Shown here: positions 1-7,553 of the stretch, piece by piece
How the letters are laid out: each line of letters begins with the position of its first letter
Position numbering within the stretch: the stretch's first letter is position 1
Source: Verrucomicrobiia bacterium
GTDB taxonomy: Bacteria > Verrucomicrobiota > Verrucomicrobiia > Verrucomicrobiales > Akkermansiaceae
Length of the DNA stretch: 64,000 nt
NCBI GenBank assembly: GCA_030431475.1
Contig: JAUIJD010000025.1
Location: 1 to 64,000 of the forward strand
Reading direction: 5' to 3'
The notes under the pieces: generated by a model
Database searches by the model: none
The model's input: the letters and a program-made list of their open reading frames with translations, nothing else
What the model was told of the DNA's origin: nothing
Program-made: the position numbers and the translations under genes

Positions 1-189
1 TTCCAGGGTGCTCTCTTCGCTCATCGCCATGGCTCGCGCCATGGTGTCCTCATTTATGAGGCAATGGGGACCAACCGCTCAGCCCTGAACCCTGCTCTCG
101 GTGTCCGCTTCAATGAGGCAACACGCGCGTCCCGGGCGTCGGACGTTTTCCCTTGTCATCCGATGGTGGAGCCGGGGCATGATGCCATC

Positions 190-477
190 ATGAAGCGCAA
201 GCGGTTCCTCGGCGTGCTGGCCCTTTCCACGCTCGCGGCTTCCAGCGGTCTGCCGATGGCCACCCCGGCGACGCCGCTGGGGCGCTGGATCCGTGATCAT
301 GGCGTGACCGCGGCCGGTGGAGGCCCGAAGGGTCTGCAACTGAGGGCGGCCATCGCTCGGGAACGGCTCGGCGCGACCCTGCAGGATCTGGCTTCGATCT
401 GCGAACGGCTCCATGCCGAAGGCAACCGCTTGAAGGGCGTCAGCCACGGCGAGGCCTTCGAGCTGGTCGTCAGTTGA
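190..477 (+). CDS. Small exported hypothetical protein
   Basis: A 95-residue protein of no family I recognise. Translation most likely begins at the ATG at 190, because from there the protein opens with a basic Lys/Arg cluster followed by a hydrophobic stretch (FLGVLALSTLAAS), a plausible signal peptide. The reading frame is open upstream to 64, but that part does not look like protein sequence. The mature part is Ala/Gly/Arg-rich with a helical C-terminal segment. It converges with the DUF6916 gene and overlaps it by 8 bases at the 3' ends. With no conserved motif it could be spurious in this high-GC context. Confidence 0.45.
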   Translation: MKRKRFLGVLALSTLAASSGLPMATPATPLGRWIRDHGVTAAGGGPKGLQLRAAIARERLGATLQDLASICERLHAEGNRLKGVSHGEAFELVVS

Positions 478-763
478 CGGTCACCAGCATCTCCCGGCCC
501 ATGCCCGGGCAGGCGAAGAGCGTGCCCTCGTATCCTCCATCGAGGCTCCGGATTTGGTAGGTCCCCTGGGGAGCGGGTCCGTTGACCGGGCGGAGGAACA
601 CGAGGGAAAAGCACACCAGCCCGCGGAGCTCTTCGCGTTCCGGTGCCGGAAGGGGTGAAACTTCGTGCAGCAGCCATTCCTCCCCGACGTCATCGGTCAG
701 GTGGCGGCTGGTGAAACCCTCGCCGACCCGGCCCTGGAAATCTTCGATTCTCGGCCGCTCCAT
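470..763 (-). CDS. DUF6916 domain protein
   Basis: A 97-residue protein that resembles the DUF6916 family: it opens with the typical 'L/IEDFQGRVGEGF' type motif, has the 'FSLVFLRP' strand in the middle, 'PQGTYQI' about two thirds along, and ends on short beta strands. DUF6916 proteins of unknown function are commonly encoded beside tail-collar (microcystin-dependent) proteins, and such a gene lies 1.9 kb away here on the other strand. The start codon lies 3 bases after the stop of the large secreted propeller gene upstream, so the two are probably co-transcribed. No signal peptide is visible. The family call rests on recalled motif similarity. Confidence 0.65.
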   Translation of the reverse strand: MERPRIEDFQGRVGEGFTSRHLTDDVGEEWLLHEVSPLPAPEREELRGLVCFSLVFLRPVNGPAPQGTYQIRSLDGGYEGTLFACPGMGREMLVTVN

Positions 764-766
764 GAA

Positions 767-2530
767 CTAGTCGCGAAGCTGGACATCGACCCGCGAGAAC
801 AGTCGCCCGGTCCCCACGAAGCCGTAGTCGGCGGGGTCGAAGCGATAGGTCCATTCTTCGTAGAGCCCGTCGACCGGGGTCGTCTCGGGCAGGCGTGGAA
901 TCTCCTGCCACCCCCCGAGGTCGTCGGACAGGTAGAGGCGATAGTGGTAATCGCTGGTGAGCAGCGCGCGGTGCCGGACCACGACCTGACCACTGCCCTC
1001 GGGCGTCAGGCTCTGCGGAGGTCCGGCTCCCCCGGTGGCGCCGGAGCCGACCGCGGCCTCGAGGCCATCGCTCAGGCCGTCGCCGTCGAAGTCGCTGCCG
1101 AAGGCGATGCCCGGTGTCGTGTCGAGGCCGGCCGCCTCCTCCCACGCGTCGGGCAGGAGATTCCCATTGAGGTCGATCCCGTTGAAGGTTGCGACGTCGC
1201 GCCCGCCCGGCGCGCTCGCGTATTCGAGCGCCGGGTTGGAGCCGATGACCGTGACGCGGTCCGCTCCGGCCTCCACGCAGTGGAGCCGGCCCCAGCGGTC
1301 GAAGACGAGGCCCCGCGGGCCGGACAGGCCGGAGGCCTCGAGCGTGGGAGTCGATCCTGGAGCCCAGCGCCAGATTTCTCCGCGGTCGTGGCTGCTGTAG
1401 AGGATGTCGGAGGTGGCCGGGTCCACGGCCACGCCCCAGGCGCCGACGGTGGAAGGGTCCGAAAGTTCGTCGAGCAGGGTGCCCGCCCGATTGTAGATGA
1501 AGAGCTTGTCGAGGCCCGAGTCGCTGATGATGAGGCGGTTTCCCGGGGCATCGTGGAAGAGTTCGTTCGGCCTCTGGAAGCCGGAGGCGAGCGCACCGAA
1601 GTAGGAGCCGGTGCCCTGCTGGTAGATTTCCAGCGCGTCGCTGTCGGAGTTGAGCGCGTAGATGAGCTGGTTCGCCTCGTCCACCGCGAGTCCGTGGAAG
1701 ACCGCGTTGGCCCGGGTCGCCAGCACCGTCGATACCGCCGGGTCGGCATCGAGCGGAACCTGCTCGATGGTGCCGGCGGTCGGCGATGACAGGTAGAGCA
1801 TGCGATTGCCGGGGCTCACCACCGCGCTCCAGTAGTTCTCGCCGGCGAGCAGGTTCGCCAGACCGGGCGTGCCGGCCCGGGCGGCGACGGCCTCGAAGGT
1901 GTTCGGGGCGGTTGCCACGATGCGGTCGATCGAGACATTTCCGGTGTCTTCGAATGCAATCTCCCCGAGCCCGACGCGGTCGCCGCCGAAGATGCCGTCC
2001 GAGTAGCGGTTGTCGGTGATGGTGACCTCAACGAAGCGGGCGCGGACCGCCTGGGTGAAACGGAAGCTCTGACGCGGGGCGAAGTCGGCCACGATCGAGA
2101 ACTCCGGCTGGTAGGCGACCGAGGTGCCGAGGCCTCCCACGCCGTCGGCCTCGGTCGCGAAGCGCAGTGTCAGGTCGCGCGCGCCGTTCCGGTTGCTGTT
2201 GCTGTAGTTCCAGAGGCTGATTTCGGTGAGGTCGCAATCGGCTCCGAGATCGACGGTGAGGACGGGCGGCGGGAAGTGGTCGAAGTAGTCGCTCGGGTAG
2301 CCGAACTGGTCGGTCACCCAGAGAAAGCCGGCGGCATCCCCGAGGGCCGCGTGCGGCTCGGCCGCGTCGTAGCCGCTGCCGGGGCCCTGGATCAGGCGGG
2401 ACGCCGGATAGAGATCCGTGGCGGCGGTCGACGAGGTGATGCCGGCGATCGGAAAAAACTCGGCGCCGTGGAGGGGGAGCAGCAGGCCGGCCGCGACCGC
2501 CATCGGTATTCTGCTTGCGGATCGGTTCAT
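767..2530 (-). CDS. Secreted protein: discoidin-like domain, NHL/SMP-30-type propeller, Ca-binding linker
   Basis: A 587-residue exported protein. Residues 1-23 form a signal peptide (MNRSASRIPMAVAAGLLLPL). Residues ~25-200 look like an F5/8 type C (discoidin)-like carbohydrate-binding beta sandwich. Residues ~220-440 contain repeated 'GLAVDEANQLIYAL', 'GVAVDPATSDILYSS' and 'GLVFDRWGRLHCVE' blades typical of NHL/SMP-30 propellers. An Asp-rich calcium-binding linker follows ('DLNGNLLPDAWEEAAG', 'DFDGDGLSDGLE', residues ~450-490), as in thrombospondin type 3-like repeats. The last ~90 residues have the 'YRLYLSDDLGGW' pattern often seen at the C-terminus of secreted Verrucomicrobia proteins. Likely a cell-surface or secreted glycan-related protein; no catalytic residues can be assigned. 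It runs into the DUF6916 gene and is divergent from the tail-collar gene. Confidence 0.75.
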   Translation of the reverse strand: MNRSASRIPMAVAAGLLLPLHGAEFFPIAGITSSTAATDLYPASRLIQGPGSGYDAAEPHAALGDAAGFLWVTDQFGYPSDYFDHFPPPVLTVDLGADCDLTEISLWNYSNSNRNGARDLTLRFATEADGVGGLGTSVAYQPEFSIVADFAPRQSFRFTQAVRARFVEVTITDNRYSDGIFGGDRVGLGEIAFEDTGNVSIDRIVATAPNTFEAVAARAGTPGLANLLAGENYWSAVVSPGNRMLYLSSPTAGTIEQVPLDADPAVSTVLATRANAVFHGLAVDEANQLIYALNSDSDALEIYQQGTGSYFGALASGFQRPNELFHDAPGNRLIISDSGLDKLFIYNRAGTLLDELSDPSTVGAWGVAVDPATSDILYSSHDRGEIWRWAPGSTPTLEASGLSGPRGLVFDRWGRLHCVEAGADRVTVIGSNPALEYASAPGGRDVATFNGIDLNGNLLPDAWEEAAGLDTTPGIAFGSDFDGDGLSDGLEAAVGSGATGGAGPPQSLTPEGSGQVVVRHRALLTSDYHYRLYLSDDLGGWQEIPRLPETTPVDGLYEEWTYRFDPADYGFVGTGRLFSRVDVQLRD

Positions 2531-2619
2531 TTCACTTCTAAACCATCAAGACCCTAAGAGGCGGTCGTCCGGTGACCAGAAGAATCGGAGCGTCGTCGTC
2601 CTTCACCCCAGCAGCTCCC

Positions 2620-3135
2620 ATGGAACCCTTTATTGGCCAGATTCAGATGTTCGGCTTCAACTTCGCGCCGCGCGGTTGGGCCTTTTGCGACGGGCAATTG
2701 CTTCCGATCGCCCAGTACTCCGCCCTTTTCTCGCTTTTGGGGACGACCTTCGGCGGCGACGGCCGCACAACCTTCGCGCTGCCCGATCTGCAGTGCCGCT
2801 TTCCCCGGCATGTCGGTTCGGCCTCGGGGATCGACGATGTGACCTGGGGCGAGGTCGGCGGCACTCACACGCATACGCTGACTCCCGGCCAGCTGCCGGG
2901 CCACACCCACGAGGTGCCGGTCACGGCGGAAGTCGGGACCGAGAGTTCCCCGGTGGGCAACGTGCCGGCGACGGCGAACGACGGTGAAAGCAACTACGCC
3001 CCGTCCGGCGGGATGGGCCAGATCGCCCAGCAGACGGGCAGCGTCGGTTCCAACCAGGCGGTGAACCATCTGCCGCCCTATCTCGGGATCCACTTCTCGA
3101 TTGCCTTGGTCGGGGTCTTCCCGTCGCGCAGCTGA
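2620..3135 (+). CDS. Tail-collar (microcystin-dependent protein) family protein
   Basis: A 171-residue phage tail-collar domain protein. The signature 'PFIGQIQMFGFNFAPRGWAF' followed by 'CDGQLLPI...YSALFSLLGT' and 'FALPDL' opens the protein, and the His-containing 'GGTHTHTLTPGQLPGHTHEV' segment is the classic collar/fibre beta motif. The start is set at the ATG at 2620, which places the conserved MEPFIGQ at the N-terminus; the 16 upstream residues of the longer frame are not conserved in the family. Chromosomal versions (MdpB-like) occur in many bacteria outside prophages and their role is unclear. A GNAT acetyltransferase gene follows after 22 bases, a common partner, and a DUF6916 gene is nearby. 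Confidence 0.88.
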   Translation: MEPFIGQIQMFGFNFAPRGWAFCDGQLLPIAQYSALFSLLGTTFGGDGRTTFALPDLQCRFPRHVGSASGIDDVTWGEVGGTHTHTLTPGQLPGHTHEVPVTAEVGTESSPVGNVPATANDGESNYAPSGGMGQIAQQTGSVGSNQAVNHLPPYLGIHFSIALVGVFPSRS

Positions 3136-3157
3136 GACAGCATCGATCGCGACGCGC

Positions 3158-3646
3158 ATGTGGCGACAGGCGGGAGTGTCCTTGCGGCCCCAGACGGAGG
3201 CGGACCTTCCCTTCGTCGAGGAGTTGGTGATCGCGGTGCGGGAGGACGAGCCCGGTTTCCGCCACCTGCTGCCCGATGAGCGGGTCCGCCTGCTCAAGGA
3301 GCAGCATCAGCTCCAGTGGAGCCACTACCGGAAGGTGTTCCCGGCGGCCCACTTCCTCCTCATTCTCGCCGACGGCCAGCCCGTCGGTCGGTTCTATCTG
3401 GACCATGCCGCCGACCACCTGCGGGTCATCGAGCTCTCGATCCTGCCGGACTACCAGGGCCATGGCATCGGCCGCCGGTTGATGGAGACGATCCAGGCCG
3501 AGGCCGCCCGGCGCCGGCACCCGGTGCGGCTGTCGGTGGTGAACGGCAACCCCGTCGAACGCTTCTACGCGGCGCTCGGCTTCGTGCGCGACGGCCTGAA
3601 CGGCAGCCACCTCCGCATGCGGTGGTCCGCGGATGCCCGGGGCTAG
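3158..3646 (+). CDS. GNAT family N-acetyltransferase
   Basis: A 162-residue GCN5-related acetyltransferase. The acetyl-CoA motif A is visible as 'LSILPDYQGHGIGRRLMETI' (residues ~95-114; Q/R-x-x-G-x-G/A consensus), preceded by the beta4 strand 'ADHLRVIEL' and followed by the 'NGNPVERFYAALGFV' motif B typical of the fold. I set the start at the ATG at 3158, just after the tail-collar stop, rather than at 3101 inside that gene. GNAT genes next to tail-collar genes are frequent, so the substrate may be the collar protein or a cell-surface amine, but that is inference. The 3' end overlaps the convergent sulfatase gene by 4 bases. Confidence 0.87.
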   Translation: MWRQAGVSLRPQTEADLPFVEELVIAVREDEPGFRHLLPDERVRLLKEQHQLQWSHYRKVFPAAHFLLILADGQPVGRFYLDHAADHLRVIELSILPDYQGHGIGRRLMETIQAEAARRRHPVRLSVVNGNPVERFYAALGFVRDGLNGSHLRMRWSADARG

Positions 3647-5238
3647 CGATCCGCGGTTGGATACTGATCCCCGAAGAGCGGGACGAGTTCGTCCTTCACC
3701 GGTTGGAGCTTCCGTTCGGGAAGGCGGTCGACGTCCCGCGCGAGGTGGAACCACTCGCGGCTCATGCGGCGGACGCGTTCGGGGTGCTTCGCGGCCAGGT
3801 CGCTCAGTTCGGTGGGGTCTTGTGCGAGGTCGTAGAGCTCCCAGCGGCCGCGCTTGGCGGAGACCAGCTTCCAGTCGCCCTGGCGCAGGGCTCGGTCGGT
3901 ACCGAAATGGAAGTAGAGGGCGTCGTGGGGATCCCGCCGCAGTCCACGGATGACGGGGACGAGGGATTTGCCCTGCAGCGGGTCGATGCGGCGGTCGCCG
4001 ACCTGCCGCGGGTAGTCCGCGCCAGCCACCTCGAGGCACGTCGCCATGAAGTCGATCAGATGGGCCGGTTGGTCGGTGACCTCGCCGCCGGGCGTCGGGC
4101 GCCGGGTGGGGTCCCGGGTCGAGTCGGTCCCGAAGCCGGACCCGAGGCTGCGGGCGTTCTTGATGATGAGCGGCGAAGAGGTGCCGCCCTCGTGCTGATT
4201 CTGCTTGTAGAGGCGGAAGGGGGTGTTGCCGACGTGGGCCCAACCGGTACTATAACACCAGTAGGATTCGGGGTCCCAGGGGTTCTTGTCGCGCCCTCGG
4301 GTGCGGTCGAAGGGGCAGGCGCCGTTGTCGCTGCAGAAGAGGATGAGCGTGTTGTCGTAGAGCCCCTCGCGCTTCAGGTGCTCGATGAGGCGTCCGACGT
4401 TGCGGTCCATGATCTCGACCATCGCGGCGAAGACGGCCATTCGCCGGGATTCCCAGGTCTTCTGCTTCTCGGAAAGCGTGTCCCAGGCGGGGACATGCTC
4501 GGGCCGGGGCGAGAGTTTCCATTTCGCCGGCAAAAGCCCCGAGTCGAGCTGCCGGCGATGGCGGCGCCCGCGGATGACGTCCCAGCCGTCGTCGTAGCGG
4601 CCGAGGTGCTTCTCGACCTCGTCCTTCGGCGCCTGCAGCGGGTAGTGCGGGGCGTTGAAGGCGAGGTAGAGGAAGAAGGGGCGCTCCCTCTCCGCGGACC
4701 GGCGGTGGTCGTCGAGGAACTCGATCGCAAAGTCGCCGATGGCGTCGGTGGTGTAGAAGGGCCTGCCGTTGAGTTCCTTCGGGACAGACCACTTTTCGCC
4801 GTCGAGGCGGAAGCTGTCGTCGCCGGTGAAGAAGTTGGTGGCGCCGGAGAGGTGGCCCCAGTAGCGGTCGAAGCCGAAGTCGGTCGGTTGACGCGAGAGA
4901 TGCCACTTGCCGGCCATCATGGTGTGGTAACCGGCGGGCGCGAGCGCCTCGGCGATGGTCGCGCCGCGGGAGAGCTTCTCGTCACCGGCCTGGCCGCAGT
5001 AGAGACCGGTGAGCAGGCTGACCCGCGACGAGTGGCACTTGGCGGTGTTGGCGAACTGGGTGAAGCGGAGGCCCTGCCTCGCCAGCGAATCGAGGTGGGG
5101 AGTCTCGACCTCGGACCCGTAGCAGCCGAGGTCCGCGAAGCCGAGGTCGTCGGCCATGATGACGACGATGTTGGGCCGGGACACCGCGGCGGGCAGGAGG
5201 CCGGTGCCGGCGAGGAGCAGGAGGAAGGAAAGGCGCAT
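3643..5238 (-). CDS. Sulfatase (family S1, exported)
   Basis: A 531-residue exported sulfatase, predicted to remove sulfate esters from a sulfated glycan or aryl substrate. The ATG at 5238 gives a clean signal peptide (MRLSFLLLLAGTGLLPAAV); the longer open frame upstream is junk. Calcium-binding 'MADDLG' (D30, D31), the formylglycine motif C68-H-S-S-R72 followed by 'VSLLTG', 'GKWHL' and the second metal site 'SDNGACP' are all present. The motif has Ser where the usual C-x-P/A-S-R has Pro or Ala. The C-terminal 'ALRQGDWKLV' and 'LYDLAQDPTE' segments are the standard arylsulfatase ending. The enzyme needs a formylglycine-generating enzyme, which is not encoded here. It lies between a GNAT gene (convergent) and the BaiN-like flavoprotein gene upstream. 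Confidence 0.92.
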   Translation of the reverse strand: MRLSFLLLLAGTGLLPAAVSRPNIVVIMADDLGFADLGCYGSEVETPHLDSLARQGLRFTQFANTAKCHSSRVSLLTGLYCGQAGDEKLSRGATIAEALAPAGYHTMMAGKWHLSRQPTDFGFDRYWGHLSGATNFFTGDDSFRLDGEKWSVPKELNGRPFYTTDAIGDFAIEFLDDHRRSAERERPFFLYLAFNAPHYPLQAPKDEVEKHLGRYDDGWDVIRGRRHRRQLDSGLLPAKWKLSPRPEHVPAWDTLSEKQKTWESRRMAVFAAMVEIMDRNVGRLIEHLKREGLYDNTLILFCSDNGACPFDRTRGRDKNPWDPESYWCYSTGWAHVGNTPFRLYKQNQHEGGTSSPLIIKNARSLGSGFGTDSTRDPTRRPTPGGEVTDQPAHLIDFMATCLEVAGADYPRQVGDRRIDPLQGKSLVPVIRGLRRDPHDALYFHFGTDRALRQGDWKLVSAKRGRWELYDLAQDPTELSDLAAKHPERVRRMSREWFHLARDVDRLPERKLQPVKDELVPLFGDQYPTADR

Positions 5239-5326
5239 GACGGGTCTCGGGGTGGCAGGGGAAACCTGCGGGGCATGCTGGCGCGTTCGGCGGCGGGAGG
5301 GGAAGCCGTTTTCCGCGACGCCGCGC

Positions 5327-6574
5327 TCAGAGCGACGCGGCGAGCGCCTCGCCGGCGATCCGGGAGGTGGTCCATGCGGCCTGGAAGTTGAAGCCGCCGG
5401 TGATGCCGTCGATGTCGAGGATCTCGCCGGCGAAGTGGAGACCATCGACCTTGCGGCTCTCCATGGTTTTGAAATCGACGTCGCCGGGATGCACGCCGCC
5501 GCAGGTGACGAACTCATCCTTGTTCATGCTCTTGCCGTCGACCTGGAAGCGACAGGCGCCGAGTTGGGCGGCGAGCCGGCGGGCGACGGGCTTGGTGAGG
5601 TGCGGCCAATGCAGCGAGTCGTCGTCCGCCTCCGCCGCGGCGGCCACCAGGCGTTTCCACAGGCGCAGCGGGATCCCGAAGCGTGGATCGTTCACCAGTT
5701 TCTTCCGCGGGGTGTCCGTCCGCCTCCGGTCGAACTCCTGGAGGATCGCGTCCTCGCCGAGCTCGCCGGTCCAGTTGACCTCGACCTCAAAGCGGTAGTC
5801 GCGCTGTTGCAGTTCGCGAGCCCCCCAGGCCGAGATCCTCAGGATGCCCGGACCGCTGAGGCCCCAGTGGGTGACCAGCACCGGTCCGGTCGAGACGAGC
5901 TTGGTTCCGGGGATCCGGACGCGGGCGGATGGCACCGAAAGCCCCGGCAGGTCGGCGAGCCGCGGATCGCCGATGCGGAAGGTGAAGAGCGAGGGAGCCG
6001 CCGCTTCGATCCGGTGGCCGAAGCCGGCGGCGAGGTCGGCGCCGATCCGGTTGCGGGTGCCCCCGAGGGTGAGCAGCAGCTTCCGGGTCGCGAGGATTCC
6101 GCCGTCGGCGGTTTCAACCTCGTAGGTGCCGCCGTCGGTTCTCGAGACCCGTTTCACCGCGGTCCGGCACCGGACCTCCACGCCGGTGCGCCGCGCCTCC
6201 CCGACGAGGCAGTCGATGATGCTTTGCGAGCGGTCGGATTCTGGAAACACCCGGCCGTCCTCCTCGATCTTCAACGGCACCCCGCGCGACTCGAACCACT
6301 CCATCGTGTCCGCCGGACCCCAGTGGTGGAAGGGGCCGATCAGCTGACGCGAGCCGCGGGGGTAGTGGGTCACCAGCCTTCTCGGCTCGAAGCAGGCGTG
6401 GGTCACGTTGCAGCGACCGCCACCGGAGATGCGCACCTTGCCGAGCACCTCGCGGCTCTTCTCGAGGATGACCACCCGCGATCCCGGCCGGGCCTCGGCG
6501 AAGGTGATCGAGCCGAAGAAGCCCGCCGCCCCGCCCCCGGCGACCACCAGGTCCACGGTGTCGGTCCCGTCCAC
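5327..6574 (-). CDS. BaiN/HI0933-family FAD-dependent oxidoreductase
   Basis: A 415-residue flavoprotein of the HI0933/YhiN/BaiN family. The N-terminal dinucleotide-binding motif is 'DLVVAGGGAAGFFGSITFAE' (residues ~8-27), followed by the family signature 'VLGKVRISGGGRCNVTH' (residues ~43-59). The C-terminal 'GGVHPGDVDFKTMESRKVDG' and 'FAGEILDIDGITGGFNFQAA' motifs complete the FAD site. Length matches the family (~400). Members are soluble, NAD(P)-linked flavoenzymes with few assigned substrates; BaiN acts on bile acids, but nothing here suggests that substrate. The gene precedes the sulfatase by 88 bases and follows the BLUF gene by 21 bases on the same strand. Confidence 0.9.
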   Translation of the reverse strand: MDGTDTVDLVVAGGGAAGFFGSITFAEARPGSRVVILEKSREVLGKVRISGGGRCNVTHACFEPRRLVTHYPRGSRQLIGPFHHWGPADTMEWFESRGVPLKIEEDGRVFPESDRSQSIIDCLVGEARRTGVEVRCRTAVKRVSRTDGGTYEVETADGGILATRKLLLTLGGTRNRIGADLAAGFGHRIEAAAPSLFTFRIGDPRLADLPGLSVPSARVRIPGTKLVSTGPVLVTHWGLSGPGILRISAWGARELQQRDYRFEVEVNWTGELGEDAILQEFDRRRTDTPRKKLVNDPRFGIPLRLWKRLVAAAAEADDDSLHWPHLTKPVARRLAAQLGACRFQVDGKSMNKDEFVTCGGVHPGDVDFKTMESRKVDGLHFAGEILDIDGITGGFNFQAAWTTSRIAGEALAASL

Positions 6575-6595
6575 GTCAGCGATTCGGGTTTCGGC

Positions 6596-7078
6596 TCACG
6601 ATTCCGGGCGTTCGGTTTCGGAAAGCGTGATCCGCTTGGCGTCGAGCAGCAGGGCAAGTGCCGGCCGCGGGTCGTCGGGAATGAGCACCGACCCGTCCTC
6701 GACCGGGAACTTCGCCGCGAGCATCTCCCGCTGCGGCAGCGGGAGGTCGTCGAGATCGACCACGTGCATCGCCCAGTCGTCGAAGGCCCTGCGGGCGATC
6801 GGCTCGTAGCTCAGAAGCCTCAGCGATCCATGGCGCTTGTCGCGGGCGATTCGGAGGTAGAGCTCGTTGACCGCTTCGGCCGGACCCTCCAGGACCTGCA
6901 GGAAGCGCTCGCCGGAGAGGATGAGCAAACCCGTGATGTCCCGGCTGGCGTTGTTCTCGGCGCTGGTGTTCGCCATCTCGAGCAGGACCTCGTTGGAGAG
7001 CAGGTCCCAGGAGGTCACGCTCTTGTAGATCAGCCGGCACTGCGGGCCGGGTCGGGCGTCATTCGGAGGATCGGACAT
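6596..7078 (-). CDS. BLUF domain blue-light photoreceptor protein
   Basis: A 160-residue protein whose first ~100 residues form a BLUF (blue light using FAD) domain. The flavin-interacting residues are present: Tyr18 in 'RLIYKS', Asn42/43 in 'AENNASRDITGLL', and Gln61 in 'FLQVLEG'. The segment 'ELYLRIARDKRHGSLRLLSY' and the following 'FDDWAMHV' (a Trp near the usual semi-conserved position) are also typical. The start is taken at the ATG at 7078. There is no fused EAL, cyclase or other output domain, so it is a short BLUF protein that presumably signals through a partner. Its downstream neighbour is a flavoprotein, which may be coincidence. Confidence 0.85.
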   Translation of the reverse strand: MSDPPNDARPGPQCRLIYKSVTSWDLLSNEVLLEMANTSAENNASRDITGLLILSGERFLQVLEGPAEAVNELYLRIARDKRHGSLRLLSYEPIARRAFDDWAMHVVDLDDLPLPQREMLAAKFPVEDGSVLIPDDPRPALALLLDAKRITLSETERPES

Positions 7079-7180
7079 GAGATGGCGTCGCGCGATGTCT
7101 CCATCCGACGAGGGATCCCGGGGTCGAGTCAATCGATTCCTTCGATCGGCAGGCCGCCGTGGCGGAATCGGGGGAAGCGG

Positions 7181-7531
7181 TCAGTCCTGCGCCGGTCGCC
7201 GCGACTTCGGCAGCGAGGCGACGACGAGCTCGTGGGAATGGTCGATCAGGTCGGCGACCAGCGCCGCCGGGATCGAGCCGTCGAGGAGCACCGTGTTCCA
7301 GTGCTTCTTGTTCATGTGGTAGCCGGGAAGGATGGCCTCGTACTCGTCCCGCAGTTCCACGGCCCGCTCGGGGTCGCACTTGAGATTCAGACGCACCGGG
7401 AAGTCGGAGGGATCGGTCAACGCGAACATCTTGCCGCCGACCTTGTAGACCAGCACCTCCGGGCCGAAGGGCGTGGTTTCCTCCGAGCCGGCCTTCGACA
7501 GGCAGTGCGCGATCGCTTCGGGGAGATCCAT
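7181..7531 (-). CDS. MmcQ/YjbR family protein
   Basis: A 116-residue protein matching the MmcQ/YjbR family (CyaY-like fold, DUF419): 'EVLVYKVGGKMFALTD' forms the central strands, 'LNLKCDPERAVELRDEY' the middle helix, and 'PGYHMNKKHWNTVLLDGSIP' is the signature motif. Length is typical. Members are small cytoplasmic proteins often annotated as DNA-binding, without a firm biochemical role. It is encoded 22 bases downstream of the kinase-fold gene on the same strand and 102 bases upstream of the BLUF gene. Confidence 0.9.
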   Translation of the reverse strand: MDLPEAIAHCLSKAGSEETTPFGPEVLVYKVGGKMFALTDPSDFPVRLNLKCDPERAVELRDEYEAILPGYHMNKKHWNTVLLDGSIPAALVADLIDHSHELVVASLPKSRRPAQD

Positions 7532-7553
7532 GGCGGTCAGCGGGCGCGGCGTG

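Noticed and set aside
665-1789. Long plus-strand reading frame of 374 codons opposite the propeller gene
   Set aside because: It lies in a frame antisense to a clearly conserved exported protein, is rich in Ala/Arg/Gly/Val and has no recognisable domain. Such long antisense frames are expected at this GC.
2620-3135. Tail-collar gene as evidence of a prophage
   Set aside because: No other tail, capsid, integrase or lysis gene is near; chromosomal tail-collar genes paired with GNAT genes are common.
3316-5391. 691-codon plus-strand frame opposite the sulfatase
   Set aside because: It shadows the sulfatase, whose catalytic motifs are intact on the other strand; the shadow has no motif and starts inside the GNAT gene.
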